DNA from: CAXBNB01 sp040222275
GTDB lineage: Bacteria > Bacteroidota > Bacteroidia > Cytophagales > Cyclobacteriaceae
NCBI GenBank assembly: GCA_040222275.1
Contig: JAVKDJ010000046.1
Coordinates: 62,001 to 126,000 of the forward strand
Direction: 5' to 3'
Length of the DNA stretch: 64,000 nucleotides
Position 1 is the stretch's first letter, and each line of letters starts with the position of its first letter. Both the position numbers and the translations under genes were made by a program. This document shows, piece by piece, positions 55,581-64,000 of the stretch. The notes below the pieces were generated by a model. It saw only the letters and a program-made list of their open reading frames with translations. It ran no database searches and was not told the DNA's origin.

Positions 55581-56891
55581 TCACTCCAAAACTTCAACAT
55601 GCATCTCCGCAAGTACACCTTGAAACTGTTTACGAATCAATTTAATGCTTGAAGGTAATTTGCTTTCGACAATGGGTTTCTCCTCGTATGGATCGGTTTT
55701 CACGTTGTAGAATTCACCACTTTCGTACAACTTCCATTCTGCATTTTGCACAAACCTTCTTTTCTTATATTTTGTTTTCCCGGGATCAAAATGACAAAAC
55801 ACCCATTCCCGGGCGTTCGAAAAATCCCCCGTTAATTGAGGATAAAAACTAACACCGTCGGTGACAAAAGAGTCCGGTAGCCCTACCCCAACTGTTTCAG
55901 CTATGGTGGGTAAAAAATCTGAAAAGTCAACCAAATTTCCATTGACTTGGCCGGGTTTTATATGGCCTTTCCAGTAAGTAATTAGAGGAACATGAGTGCC
56001 GTACTTGTTGGTAGATCCTTTCATCCCGGGGATAGTAGTATCACCTATTTGTGATTCGATACCTCTTCCTGTGCCATTATCCCCGGTAAACATTATCAGG
56101 GTATTTTCAGCTATACCCAACTCATGGACTTTGTCTAAAATATCTCCAACAATTTTATCAACATAAGCCACCTCATCTTTAAAATACTTTGGAATGGAAA
56201 CAGTGTTGTGGGCATTACCTGAGCCCGGTATTTCTATTTCATCATAATCGGGTGAATCCGGAGTAGGTACATAAGGCCGATGAGTCAATGCCATAGGGAA
56301 ATAGGCCAGAAAGGGCTTGTCTTTATTTCGCTGCATAAAGTCGATGATAAAGTCAGTATGCAGCTGGGGGCCATATTCCCCGTTGTTGTATTTTATCATT
56401 TTTCCGTTTTTCAGCACACGGGGATTTTTATAGCGTTCATTGTAGCTGGTAAATGTCAACTGCCACAGGTGGTACTCGTCAAACCCAGCCTTGTATGGTG
56501 CAAACTCATCCCCGTTCAATTGCCATTTGCCCGCTATACACGTGGCATATCCCTGGGATTTTAGCAAATGGGCAAATGTGGTCTCATTAGCATTCAGGTA
56601 ACCAAACCTCTCATAGTTCCTGAAATTGTATTTGCCTGTCATAATCTTAACCCTGGAAGGTGTGCAAAGTGGCTGGGCATAACATTGATTAAACTGCATC
56701 CCTTCGCTGGCCATTTTATCCAGCCTCGGGGTTTTGTAATTTGTATTACCATAACTACCAAAAGCTTCAAAGCCAATATCATCTGCCATGATGAGTATAA
56801 TGTTGGGTTGCTTGTTTTGAGCCGAAACATCCTTGGCACCAAAAAAGCCCATCACTAAAACTGATGCTAAAACGTACTGAACTAATTTCAT
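55581..56891 (-). CDS. Sulfatase (formylglycine type), secreted
   Basis: This 436-residue S1 sulfatase has a type I signal peptide (ends near VSAQ). It has MADDIGFEAFGSYG, the catalytic Cys76 in PLCTPSRVKIMTG, IAGKWQLNGDEF and FTGDNGTG. The His of GKWH is Gln, again a subfamily-type variation. It is the only PUL sulfatase without a lipobox, so it is likely periplasmic and acts late on imported oligomers. It heads a unit with the acylase under promoter e. Confidence 0.92.
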   Translation of the reverse strand: MKLVQYVLASVLVMGFFGAKDVSAQNKQPNIILIMADDIGFEAFGSYGNTNYKTPRLDKMASEGMQFNQCYAQPLCTPSRVKIMTGKYNFRNYERFGYLNANETTFAHLLKSQGYATCIAGKWQLNGDEFAPYKAGFDEYHLWQLTFTSYNERYKNPRVLKNGKMIKYNNGEYGPQLHTDFIIDFMQRNKDKPFLAYFPMALTHRPYVPTPDSPDYDEIEIPGSGNAHNTVSIPKYFKDEVAYVDKIVGDILDKVHELGIAENTLIMFTGDNGTGRGIESQIGDTTIPGMKGSTNKYGTHVPLITYWKGHIKPGQVNGNLVDFSDFLPTIAETVGVGLPDSFVTDGVSFYPQLTGDFSNAREWVFCHFDPGKTKYKKRRFVQNAEWKLYESGEFYNVKTDPYEEKPIVESKLPSSIKLIRKQFQGVLAEMHVEVLE

Positions 56892-56959
56892 TTGTTTCTA
56901 TTTAGTTAGATTATGAAAGTATCGGATTGACTGGACGGAATTATATTTTGTCTGTAATG

Positions 56960-57007
56960 TAAAATTAGACGGAGCACTGGGTGAACAAAATATACAGGTG
57001 TACCATT
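56960..57007 (-). promoter_or_regulatory. Shared-type promoter e, in front of sulfatase-acylase unit
   Basis: The AATGGTACA box is at 56999-57007 (minus strand), a TTTT -33 element follows, and TAATTTTA (one mismatch to TAnnTTTG) lies at 56960-56967 at the standard 31-nt spacing. The upstream half-site is poor. The rest of the 349-bp gap 56892-57240 holds an inverted repeat GGGCATA/TATGCCC (57022-57071) that may end the upstream unit, and a 43-codon plus-strand frame (57113-57244) that is probably not a gene. Confidence 0.62.
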
Positions 57008-57240
57008 AGCGTGGGCAATTGGGGCATACCCGGTTATGCGGGGCATTTATGATGACATTGAGCCTATGCCCGGCTTAAGTGCATGTGGTTTGTAGCTTTT
57101 TAGCATACGTAAATGACTACCTCACAAAACCCACAGGCTAAAACACCGTCGCAATCCTATAGAGGGGGGCTGAATATGGAATTAGAACCCGAGAAAATAA
57201 GCTTCGAAATTATCCAGGAGATCACCACTGATAGGACATA

Positions 57241-58872
57241 TTAGTTCAGGGACTTGTCTTCTGAATACTCTGTAGCTGAATCAGAATTGACATTGTTCAC
57301 ATCAAGCCAAAGCCCTAATAGACTACCCATAAATCCATTGGCACCAGTGATGGCTTCATAATGATCACTTTTATTAGAGGCCTTTGGCAAAGGTGAGGTT
57401 TCATCCATTATTTCCTTGATAGATATTTCGGTATATTCGATTGCCCTGTCCAAAAAACGTTTATCCCCTGTCAATTTATAGGCATTCCTCAACATGCCAA
57501 TAGCACCGGAATAATTGTCGGGGTATAGTATATCCTGAACAGGAGGATTTGCATCGTAATATGCTTCGGCAGTGGCAAGAAACAATTCCTTGAATTTTTC
57601 GATACCAGTTTGCCGATAGCGTTCCAGGCAATTGTTGCCAGCACCAATATGGTTGCCTGCCCCATACCCATTTGACCACATGGAAGTCCTGAATTTTCCA
57701 CCAGCATGCACCCATCTGAATTCCCCGGGCTCTAAAGTATGCACATGCGCATATTTCACAAACCCCTTCCCGTTAAGTGTCGGGTCATGATCAAAACTCA
57801 AATAAATAGAATCTGTTTGATCGGCCATTAATTTCATCCTAAGTGCCAATGTGTCTGGTAGTTTTTCCATGGATTTATATAGTGATGATGCCAACCCCAT
57901 GTTGTGATTAAGTGAGTAGTGTTCGGGAAAAGATGTAGCATAGTTGATGGCCCCACTTTCAGGACTGGTATTCCTTTCGAAATAATCCAATAGTGTATTG
58001 ATAGCTCTAAGGTATTCCTTGTCGCCTGTTTTTTGCCAGGCCCTTGCCCATACTTCAATGTATTTCCCCCCGTGGCTAGGGAAGCCTCTCCCTGAAAATG
58101 GGTAATGTATCAAAGAATTGGCGTGCCTGGAATACTCTCCCGCTTTTGCACCTTCCTTGGCATAAATTTGATGGTCCCACAATGCCATGGAAAATTTTTC
58201 TACTGGTTCAGGGGCGAGCTCCCACGCCCTGTCCCAATGGCTATACCCCTTGAGCTCATGAATCCAAAACTGAAATTTCCAATAAATAATCCTTTCTTTA
58301 AAAAAGTCCCAACCCATGTGTTCTCCCCAGGCCATAAGATTTGTCCTGGGCATTTGGCAATTTTTGAAAAACCACTCCACCCCCTTGTCAGCTTCCTTGG
58401 CATATCTGTTATCACCAGTAATATTTGACAACTGGTACATCAGACCGTATAAACCATTTTGATTGGCTGGATTGGCGCCTCGATAAGTCCTGTCCCTCTC
58501 CCGAATCCCCTTGGGTGCAGCAGGAGGGTTACTGCCGAATGCATTTCCGGTATGCCTATCGAGCGTAGTTGCAAATAGTGGGGAATGTACCTTCCCATAT
58601 CTATCCCTACCGTTCACAATCATAAATTCGACGTATTTTTTCACCATTAGGAAATATTCACCTTTTTGAGTGTGGCGAACTACCGAATCCTGGAATCCGG
58701 TGTTGACAAAAATTTCGTTCGGATTCCTGGCAGGTGACATAGACTTGTCGTATATGGTGCTATCAATGTAGAACCCTCCATATATGAGACCAAACAGAAT
58801 TAGTATGGAAACCAATATTATTAAGAAGGTTTTAAGCAGAAATTTCAGGACCTTTAATACTTTTCTTATCAT
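57241..58872 (-). CDS. Membrane-anchored alpha/alpha-barrel protein, unknown function
   Basis: This 543-residue protein has one N-terminal membrane helix (about 10-33, LLKTFLIILVSILILFGLIYGGF) and no cleavage site. The periplasmic region has helical-hairpin repeats typical of six-hairpin glycosidase/lyase folds: GLYGLMYQLSNITGDNRYAKEA, WARAWQKTGDKEYLRAINTLLDYF, and MLRNAYKLTGDKRFLDRAIEY. Histidine-rich loops RHANSLIHYPFSGRG and FPSHGG could line an active site. No family is recognised. It lies 56 bp downstream of GH92. An inverted repeat GAAAC-C-GTTTC is in that gap. Confidence 0.75.
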   Translation of the reverse strand: MIRKVLKVLKFLLKTFLIILVSILILFGLIYGGFYIDSTIYDKSMSPARNPNEIFVNTGFQDSVVRHTQKGEYFLMVKKYVEFMIVNGRDRYGKVHSPLFATTLDRHTGNAFGSNPPAAPKGIRERDRTYRGANPANQNGLYGLMYQLSNITGDNRYAKEADKGVEWFFKNCQMPRTNLMAWGEHMGWDFFKERIIYWKFQFWIHELKGYSHWDRAWELAPEPVEKFSMALWDHQIYAKEGAKAGEYSRHANSLIHYPFSGRGFPSHGGKYIEVWARAWQKTGDKEYLRAINTLLDYFERNTSPESGAINYATSFPEHYSLNHNMGLASSLYKSMEKLPDTLALRMKLMADQTDSIYLSFDHDPTLNGKGFVKYAHVHTLEPGEFRWVHAGGKFRTSMWSNGYGAGNHIGAGNNCLERYRQTGIEKFKELFLATAEAYYDANPPVQDILYPDNYSGAIGMLRNAYKLTGDKRFLDRAIEYTEISIKEIMDETSPLPKASNKSDHYEAITGANGFMGSLLGLWLDVNNVNSDSATEYSEDKSLN

Positions 58873-58928
58873 TTTGGGTAAATGTTAAAGCGAAACCGTT
58901 TCGTCCGTTTTAGAACGACTTCTGTATG

Positions 58929-61355
58929 TTAAAAACTTTCATTGGACATGGATTCCGGTAGTGTTTCCAAAGAAGAACCTAAAATCATGTTTGGTGTACT
59001 TCCCATCTCCAGTGTTAATTTTCCCCCATTCACCAGGTCACTGTGGTTCAGCCATACTTTGTCAAGGATTTTACCATTTAAGTTGACGGATTGTACATAT
59101 CTGTTTTTGTCGGAATTATTAGCAGCTTCTATCACAAATTCTCCTCCTTTGTAATAGTCAGGGTGGAGCTGAATGGTTATTTTATCAAAAATAGGACTCC
59201 CTATCTGAACCTCCGGGTTTTTGGCAGTTCCTCCCCTCATCTCGAAAATCCCCATTTTCATCAGCACAGACAAAGATCCCATCAATCCCTGGTCTTCATC
59301 TCCATTGAACCCATGCTGTGCGTCCAGATCACTGTAATTTCGATTCACCACTTCCCTTGTCCAGTGCTGTGTCAACCATGGTTGACCTGCGTAGTTGAAG
59401 ATGAACCCTACTTGCATTGACGGCTGGTTGCCGTAGTTCAACCAAGTCCTTTTTCGCTGGCTTTTCACAAAAGGGTCTTTGCGGAAATTGAGGGAAACAA
59501 AATCATGTTGATCGGCAATATTAAATTGCTGATCTAGTGTTTTTGCTGCCTTTTCCCTGCCACCCATCAAATTGAAAAGGCCTTGCATGTCGTGCGGCAC
59601 GAACCACGTAGCTTGTACAGAATTGCTCTCTACATAACCATGATGGAATTGTAAAATATCAAAGGGCTCGTGCCATTTACCATCTGCATTTCTTGTTCTC
59701 GTCCAGCCGATTGATGGATCAAATACATTTTTATAGTTCTGGGCCCTTGCCATGAACATTTGGTAATCGTCTTCCTTTCCCAGTTCCTGTGCCATCTGCG
59801 CCAAACACCAATCCTGATAAGCATATTCAAGGGTTTGACCTGTTCCGTCATTGTGATAACCGTTCCTTCCTTCGGGTAGTGGATAAGGTACGTAACCCTT
59901 TTCTATATAATATTCGATTCCACCCCCGATGCTGGTATTGTGTTCATAACCAGCCTTTCCCATGATCCCACCAGGCATGGCATTTTTGCGCATGCCTTCA
60001 TAAGCTTTTTCTATATCAAATCCCCTGATACCTTTCATATAAGCGCTTACAATAAAGGGAGTAGAAGAAGCTCCGGTCATCACATAGGTATAATTACCAC
60101 CAGCTGGTCCTCTTGGTATCAGACCTCCATCATTGTACATCATAAGCATGGAGTTTACAAACTCCTCTGTGATTTCTGGATAAACCAAATGCCATAGCGT
60201 ATTGAGCGTCCATTGTGCTCCCCAAAAAGAGTCGGAATTATAATGATTAAATTTTGGTTTGCCATTGGCACCCAATGGGATTTGACCTATTCTCCTTTTG
60301 TCTCCTGTCATGTCAGAATACTTGCCATTGACATCACTGATAATTCTACGGCCTTGTAGTGCATGCCACAAATCACTATAAAATCGACTTTGTTGTTTCC
60401 CGGTATTGCCTTCTATCATTATTCGACTTAAGTACTCATTCCATACATCTTTGGATTCGGTAACAATACGGTCAAAGTCCCAATGAGAAAGCTCTGCCTC
60501 CATATTCAAACGAGCCTGATCGGCACTCACGTAGGAGATGCCTACTTTCATCTGTATTACTTCGTCCTTTGAAGTTTCAAAATTTACATAGACTCCCCCA
60601 TTTTCACCTTCAAATTTCTTCACTTTGCCCAATAGCTTGCTGTCCTGCCATGCATTGAGTTCTTTAAATGGCTTATCAAATTCTATTGAAAAATATACCG
60701 GAGTAGCCTTTGGCCTTCTTCTGGTAGCAGCCATTAGGGCATATCCTTCAATTTTGGTTTTGCTTATTTTTTTCACATAACCTGCATCGGTACCACTTGG
60801 CCCCAATTCAGTATTCAAATCAAGTAGTATGTTGCTTTGGTTGGATTTTGGAAAAGTGTATCTATGAAATCCAACTCGTGTTGTGGAAGTAAGTTCCGCT
60901 TTGACATCATAGTCTTCCAAAACCACTGAATGATACCCGGCACTTGCAGATTCATTTGCATGGGAATATTTAGATCCATAAACATGAGGGCCCAAATGCC
61001 CTTTGAATTCACCCGTTGTTGGCAAAACCGGCACTCCCGATAATTGCCAGGCATGGATATGGCTGAAAAACCGTATGGTATCCTGATTGTAGCGATACCC
61101 CGAATCCCATGCACCCCCTAACCCCATATCAGGACTGAGGTTGACCATGCCAAAGGGCCTGGTCGCCGAGGAAAAGAAAAACCACCTGGAATTGGCAGCA
61201 TCCACAAATGGGTTGACCAGGTCGACCGGCCTCTGTGCATGTACATTTCCAGATAAAAGGCTTATCAGAAAGAAGCCAGTTCCGATAGTTTTCACAGTTT
61301 TGATTATCCTATTACCCATATTGAGCAGTTTCCTGCTTGCGCCGATTATTTCCAT
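58929..61355 (-). CDS. GH92-family glycosidase (alpha-mannosidase type)
   Basis: GH92 enzymes are calcium-dependent inverting exo-alpha-mannosidases. This 808-residue exported protein has the N-terminal beta domain (VDLVNPFVDAANSRWFFFSSATRPFGMVNLSPD). The alpha/alpha domain shows SDLWHALQG, FWGAQWTLNTLWHLVYPE, GQTLEYAYQDWCLAQMA and the GDEDQGLMGSLSVLMKMG segment that carries the general-base region. Several positions differ from the common alpha-mannosidase pattern (AWQLSGV, GASSTPF), so it may belong to a subfamily with another specificity. ATG at 61319 (MGNRIIKTVK) is an alternative start. It is placed between GH43 and the unknown protein. Confidence 0.9.
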   Translation of the reverse strand: MEIIGASRKLLNMGNRIIKTVKTIGTGFFLISLLSGNVHAQRPVDLVNPFVDAANSRWFFFSSATRPFGMVNLSPDMGLGGAWDSGYRYNQDTIRFFSHIHAWQLSGVPVLPTTGEFKGHLGPHVYGSKYSHANESASAGYHSVVLEDYDVKAELTSTTRVGFHRYTFPKSNQSNILLDLNTELGPSGTDAGYVKKISKTKIEGYALMAATRRRPKATPVYFSIEFDKPFKELNAWQDSKLLGKVKKFEGENGGVYVNFETSKDEVIQMKVGISYVSADQARLNMEAELSHWDFDRIVTESKDVWNEYLSRIMIEGNTGKQQSRFYSDLWHALQGRRIISDVNGKYSDMTGDKRRIGQIPLGANGKPKFNHYNSDSFWGAQWTLNTLWHLVYPEITEEFVNSMLMMYNDGGLIPRGPAGGNYTYVMTGASSTPFIVSAYMKGIRGFDIEKAYEGMRKNAMPGGIMGKAGYEHNTSIGGGIEYYIEKGYVPYPLPEGRNGYHNDGTGQTLEYAYQDWCLAQMAQELGKEDDYQMFMARAQNYKNVFDPSIGWTRTRNADGKWHEPFDILQFHHGYVESNSVQATWFVPHDMQGLFNLMGGREKAAKTLDQQFNIADQHDFVSLNFRKDPFVKSQRKRTWLNYGNQPSMQVGFIFNYAGQPWLTQHWTREVVNRNYSDLDAQHGFNGDEDQGLMGSLSVLMKMGIFEMRGGTAKNPEVQIGSPIFDKITIQLHPDYYKGGEFVIEAANNSDKNRYVQSVNLNGKILDKVWLNHSDLVNGGKLTLEMGSTPNMILGSSLETLPESMSNESF

Positions 61356-61381
61356 CTCTTTTATTTATTGTAGGTTAAATT

Positions 61382-63052
61382 CTAAAATTCATTTGCACTT
61401 TGATCTTTTATTGTCACCCGAAAGAAATCAAAGTCTGCATGATTGCTTTTTTGGGCACCATCTGCCACTGCAAAAAAACCGAAGGTTGCTGCCGACCAGG
61501 CGTTGCGCTTGTTGATGCCACTCCATCCCAAGTCAGGATTCCCTTTTCTGTTGTTCCTTAAATCCATCCCGCTATCACCAAAGTAAATAGTTCCCCCGAG
61601 ATTCGTCCAGGTACTATTATCTGCACTGTAGTAAAACCGAGCCGTTTCTTCGCCATCCACCTCAATTTTTAAATACACCTGATTACCAATGTTATTCGGT
61701 GCTGTCCATAAGACCTTTTTCTTACCATTATTGTATTTTCCAACTTCCAATACTTTTTCGCCGCGAACCATCGTAGAGGCCAACCAAAAATTCATACCTG
61801 CATCATGGTACATGTGCAACCCTGCTTTTTCATTGTTATCCTTTGCATCAAAATCAAGGAGGGTCGTAAACTCGAAATTCTTGGATATGACACGTTGGAG
61901 AAAGACATTGGTCAGTGAATTATGCGAACTTATATCCCCTGCTTTGGTCTTAACACGCATAAACCCAGGCCTCTCGGAGAGCGACCAAGCCACTCCCGAA
62001 TAATCTGGTGTACAATTAAAAAACCATTGCAAACCAAGGTTTTCACTATTGAATTCATCGGAATCCGCCAGCTTAAAAGCTGACGCGGGCAATTCCGGCC
62101 TTCTGTTTTTTCTGCTCGGTATTTTGCCATTTACCGGCTTCCACCATCCATTGGTGCTCCACTGCACAGGTTCCATGAGCATTGGCCGTCCCAGGCTGTA
62201 GTGCGACAACTCATGTGCATGATAGAACAGGTACCATTGTCCGTCCTTTACTTCTATTAAAGTAGCATGTGCCGGCCCTTCGAATTTCGATGATGGATTA
62301 TCCGTACAAAACATGTTTGGGTTTTGAGGGTCTTTCATCCATGGGCCTTTCAAATCTGTTGCCCGCATGGTAGAAATAGTGCTCGGTTGGTGAGGGCGTG
62401 TTCCCCCCGGAGAAAAGACCAGGTAGTAATATTTCCCACGTTTAAAAATATCAGGCCCTTCGAAAGGTTTATAGCCGGAAATATCTATCTCTGCAACCAC
62501 TTCCCGGGTTTTCAACCCATCTTCGGTTAAGCTCATTATTTTTCCCTCTCCGGAAATAATGTATAGAGAACCATCTTCATCAGCAAAAAAACCGGGATCA
62601 ACACCACCCAGGTCTAGCTTCACGGGATGTGAATAAGGCCCCTCCGGTTTGTTGGCATAATACACGTACATATGGCCCATGATAGGGACATAAATGAGGA
62701 ACTGGCATGTGTTTGGATTGTATGCCATTTCGCCACCCCATACGCCCCTGAATGTTTCTCCCGCATTGAGCAATGGATTTTCGAGAAAAGCATGGCCGAT
62801 ATATTCCCAATTGACCAAATCCTTTGAATGAACAATGGGTACACCCGGTTGCCATTCGTTGGAAGAGCACATCGAATAGTAATCATCTCCAACCTTGATT
62901 ATTCCGGGATCGCTCCAGTTACCTGGCATGATTGGATTTGTGTAAAATTCATTTTGTTCAATTTGATCTGACTGGGCATAGCCAGATACCCAGCCCAGCA
63001 TTGTGACTACAACCACAAGAAATTGGACTATTGTTATTAGGTTACTGAACAT
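61382..63052 (-). CDS. GH43-family glycoside hydrolase with C-terminal beta-sandwich
   Basis: This 556-residue secreted inverting enzyme (signal ends near GYAQ, 24-27) has the five-bladed propeller of GH43. The general base is Asp48 in NWSDPGI, the pKa modulator Asp152 in GGVDPGFF and the acid Glu198 in FEGPDIF. A C-terminal concanavalin-like domain (about 350-550) follows, as in xylosidase/arabinofuranosidase subfamilies. It could remove xylose or arabinose side chains; no linkage can be read. It lies 26 bp before GH92 and 48 bp after the esterase gene. Confidence 0.92.
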   Translation of the reverse strand: MFSNLITIVQFLVVVVTMLGWVSGYAQSDQIEQNEFYTNPIMPGNWSDPGIIKVGDDYYSMCSSNEWQPGVPIVHSKDLVNWEYIGHAFLENPLLNAGETFRGVWGGEMAYNPNTCQFLIYVPIMGHMYVYYANKPEGPYSHPVKLDLGGVDPGFFADEDGSLYIISGEGKIMSLTEDGLKTREVVAEIDISGYKPFEGPDIFKRGKYYYLVFSPGGTRPHQPSTISTMRATDLKGPWMKDPQNPNMFCTDNPSSKFEGPAHATLIEVKDGQWYLFYHAHELSHYSLGRPMLMEPVQWSTNGWWKPVNGKIPSRKNRRPELPASAFKLADSDEFNSENLGLQWFFNCTPDYSGVAWSLSERPGFMRVKTKAGDISSHNSLTNVFLQRVISKNFEFTTLLDFDAKDNNEKAGLHMYHDAGMNFWLASTMVRGEKVLEVGKYNNGKKKVLWTAPNNIGNQVYLKIEVDGEETARFYYSADNSTWTNLGGTIYFGDSGMDLRNNRKGNPDLGWSGINKRNAWSAATFGFFAVADGAQKSNHADFDFFRVTIKDQSANEF

Positions 63053-63100
63053 ACAGAGGTGAGAATTTTTCGTTTTAAACTATGTTTCAAGAAATATTGA

Positions 63101-63985
63101 TTAATCTTTAACAAGAAAGTTTACAGCTTCTGGTATCCATCCACTGTCCCACCTATGCTTTCGTTTGGGTTCAAAAATGTATAGATGTGGAATTTCAAGT
63201 TCTACCATCAAATTATGAATAAGAGCTCCCCCTCTGGCACGATTCCCTCCTGTGTTATAATAAAAAATTCGTGAGGTCGTCCCTAGTTTGTCCTTATTGT
63301 TTTTTAGTAATGTAGAGACCCGGTATTTTTCAAAATTCCCCAAATCACCAAATGTATGGTCGGCAGCTCTGACATAAGCACTATCTGATGGCACATTGAC
63401 ATCCATTCTAATGCCAACATCCCAACCGGCCGCTTTATAAAAGGTTTCTGTGTTCCTTAGCAATAAGGTAAGTGCCCCCCAGCCCGATTTACTAAAGCCC
63501 ATTAAAAGCCTTCCTTCTTTTTCCCTGATCGTTGGGTAGTTCTTTTCAACGAATGGCAATACTGTTTTTAAGAAATGGCTTTCATCTTGCTTGGTTTTAT
63601 CTACAGAATGATCAGCATACCACGGCAGGTGCGTATAGCCTGGAAAAACACATATCAACCTATGTCTATTGTGAAGGTCGTGTTTGATAATTTCAACGAG
63701 TGGGTCTCCGCTTTTTTTGTTGCCCTGTTCGCGTACAGGAAGTATGTACAATACCCGATGGTTTTCATTCTGGGAAAAATCATCAGGAAGAAGGACCTGA
63801 ATTGTAGTACTGTCTTTCTGAAAAGGAGAATAAATCCGATGTGATTTGATGTCATCTGAGTTTTGGCCGTACACACAAAATACATGGAACAGATTTATAA
63901 CACATGTAAAAAAAACACCTCTGGAGAGAACCTGTTTTACCTTGCCAATGGGTATTTTAGAGGGCCTCCTCGTTCCGAAATCCAT
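63101..63985 (-). CDS. Alpha/beta-hydrolase, esterase D/CE1-like
   Basis: This 294-residue exported alpha/beta hydrolase has a long basic N-terminus before the signal helix (GVFFTCVINLFHVFCVYG, 23-40). The nucleophile is Ser165 in GFSKSGWGAL, aligned with GFSMGGYGAL of CE1-type esterases. The catalytic His is in KRKHRWDSGW near the C-terminus. It probably removes an ester (acetyl, feruloyl or other acyl group) from the polysaccharide. It is the first visible gene of the GH43-GH92 unit; its promoter lies outside the window. Confidence 0.82.
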   Translation of the reverse strand: MDFGTRRPSKIPIGKVKQVLSRGVFFTCVINLFHVFCVYGQNSDDIKSHRIYSPFQKDSTTIQVLLPDDFSQNENHRVLYILPVREQGNKKSGDPLVEIIKHDLHNRHRLICVFPGYTHLPWYADHSVDKTKQDESHFLKTVLPFVEKNYPTIREKEGRLLMGFSKSGWGALTLLLRNTETFYKAAGWDVGIRMDVNVPSDSAYVRAADHTFGDLGNFEKYRVSTLLKNNKDKLGTTSRIFYYNTGGNRARGGALIHNLMVELEIPHLYIFEPKRKHRWDSGWIPEAVNFLVKD

Positions 63986-64000
63986 AAGTATAGTTCTATT

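Overview
The window looks like a marine-type Bacteroidota chromosome, probably Cytophagales-like (inference). The signs are SusC/SusD pairs, FecI/FecR-type regulation, many lipoprotein signal peptides, the Bacteroidota -7 promoter hexad TAnnTTTG, and a Ca-independent PafA-type phosphatase. No rRNA, tRNA, IS element, prophage or CRISPR array was seen.

Left part (1-13.9 kb): housekeeping and mixed genes on both strands. They are an OmpA C-terminal end, dnaB, an orphan ECF sigma factor, a membrane protein with a penicillin-acylase-like Ntn hydrolase, idi, pafA, a CCA-adding-enzyme-like nucleotidyltransferase, a TPR protein, an unusual TAXI-like substrate-binding lipoprotein with a C-terminal membrane segment, and a DUF5060 glycoside hydrolase. 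Two strong perfect-stem terminators close this part.

Middle (14.2-26.5 kb): two SusC/SusD outer-membrane uptake pairs, all on the minus strand. The first is preceded by sigma and FecR-type anti-sigma genes, and its SusC has an N-terminal STN domain, so it is a trans-envelope signalling pair. The second SusC lacks STN and is separated from the sigma gene by a terminator.

Right part (26.5-64 kb): a large polysaccharide utilization locus, almost entirely on the minus strand. It holds six formylglycine-type sulfatases, two tandem heparinase II/III-type lyases plus the relic of a third, GH39, GH105 fused to a DUF1961-like domain, a GH28-like beta-helix protein, a beta-propeller candidate oligouronide lyase, GH43, GH92, two esterases, a second Ntn-hydrolase acylase, a c-type cytochrome dehydrogenase, a Tat-exported Gfo/Idh/MocA oxidoreductase, and two membrane-anchored proteins of unknown function. 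The enzyme mix fits a sulfated, uronic-acid-containing polysaccharide (ulvan-like, glycosaminoglycan-like or glucurono-mannan/xylan type). The exact substrate cannot be read from sequence. Lyases would cut the desulfated chain, GH105 would remove unsaturated uronate ends, GH39/GH43/GH92/GH28-like enzymes would trim side sugars, and SusCD would import oligomers.

Main new observation: five transcription units of this locus share one promoter architecture. An AATGRTACA box lies at one fixed distance (31 nt) from the -7 element, with a TT(T/G)A-like -33 element between them. In three of the five a second TACA-type half-site lies exactly 21 bp further upstream. A 21-bp tandem direct repeat next to the -33 element is what an AraC-type (possibly hybrid two-component) activator would bind. 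No such regulator is encoded in the window. Other points are a ~380-nt leader in front of the second SusC, a 13-codon lyase relic, and small ORFs not normally annotated.
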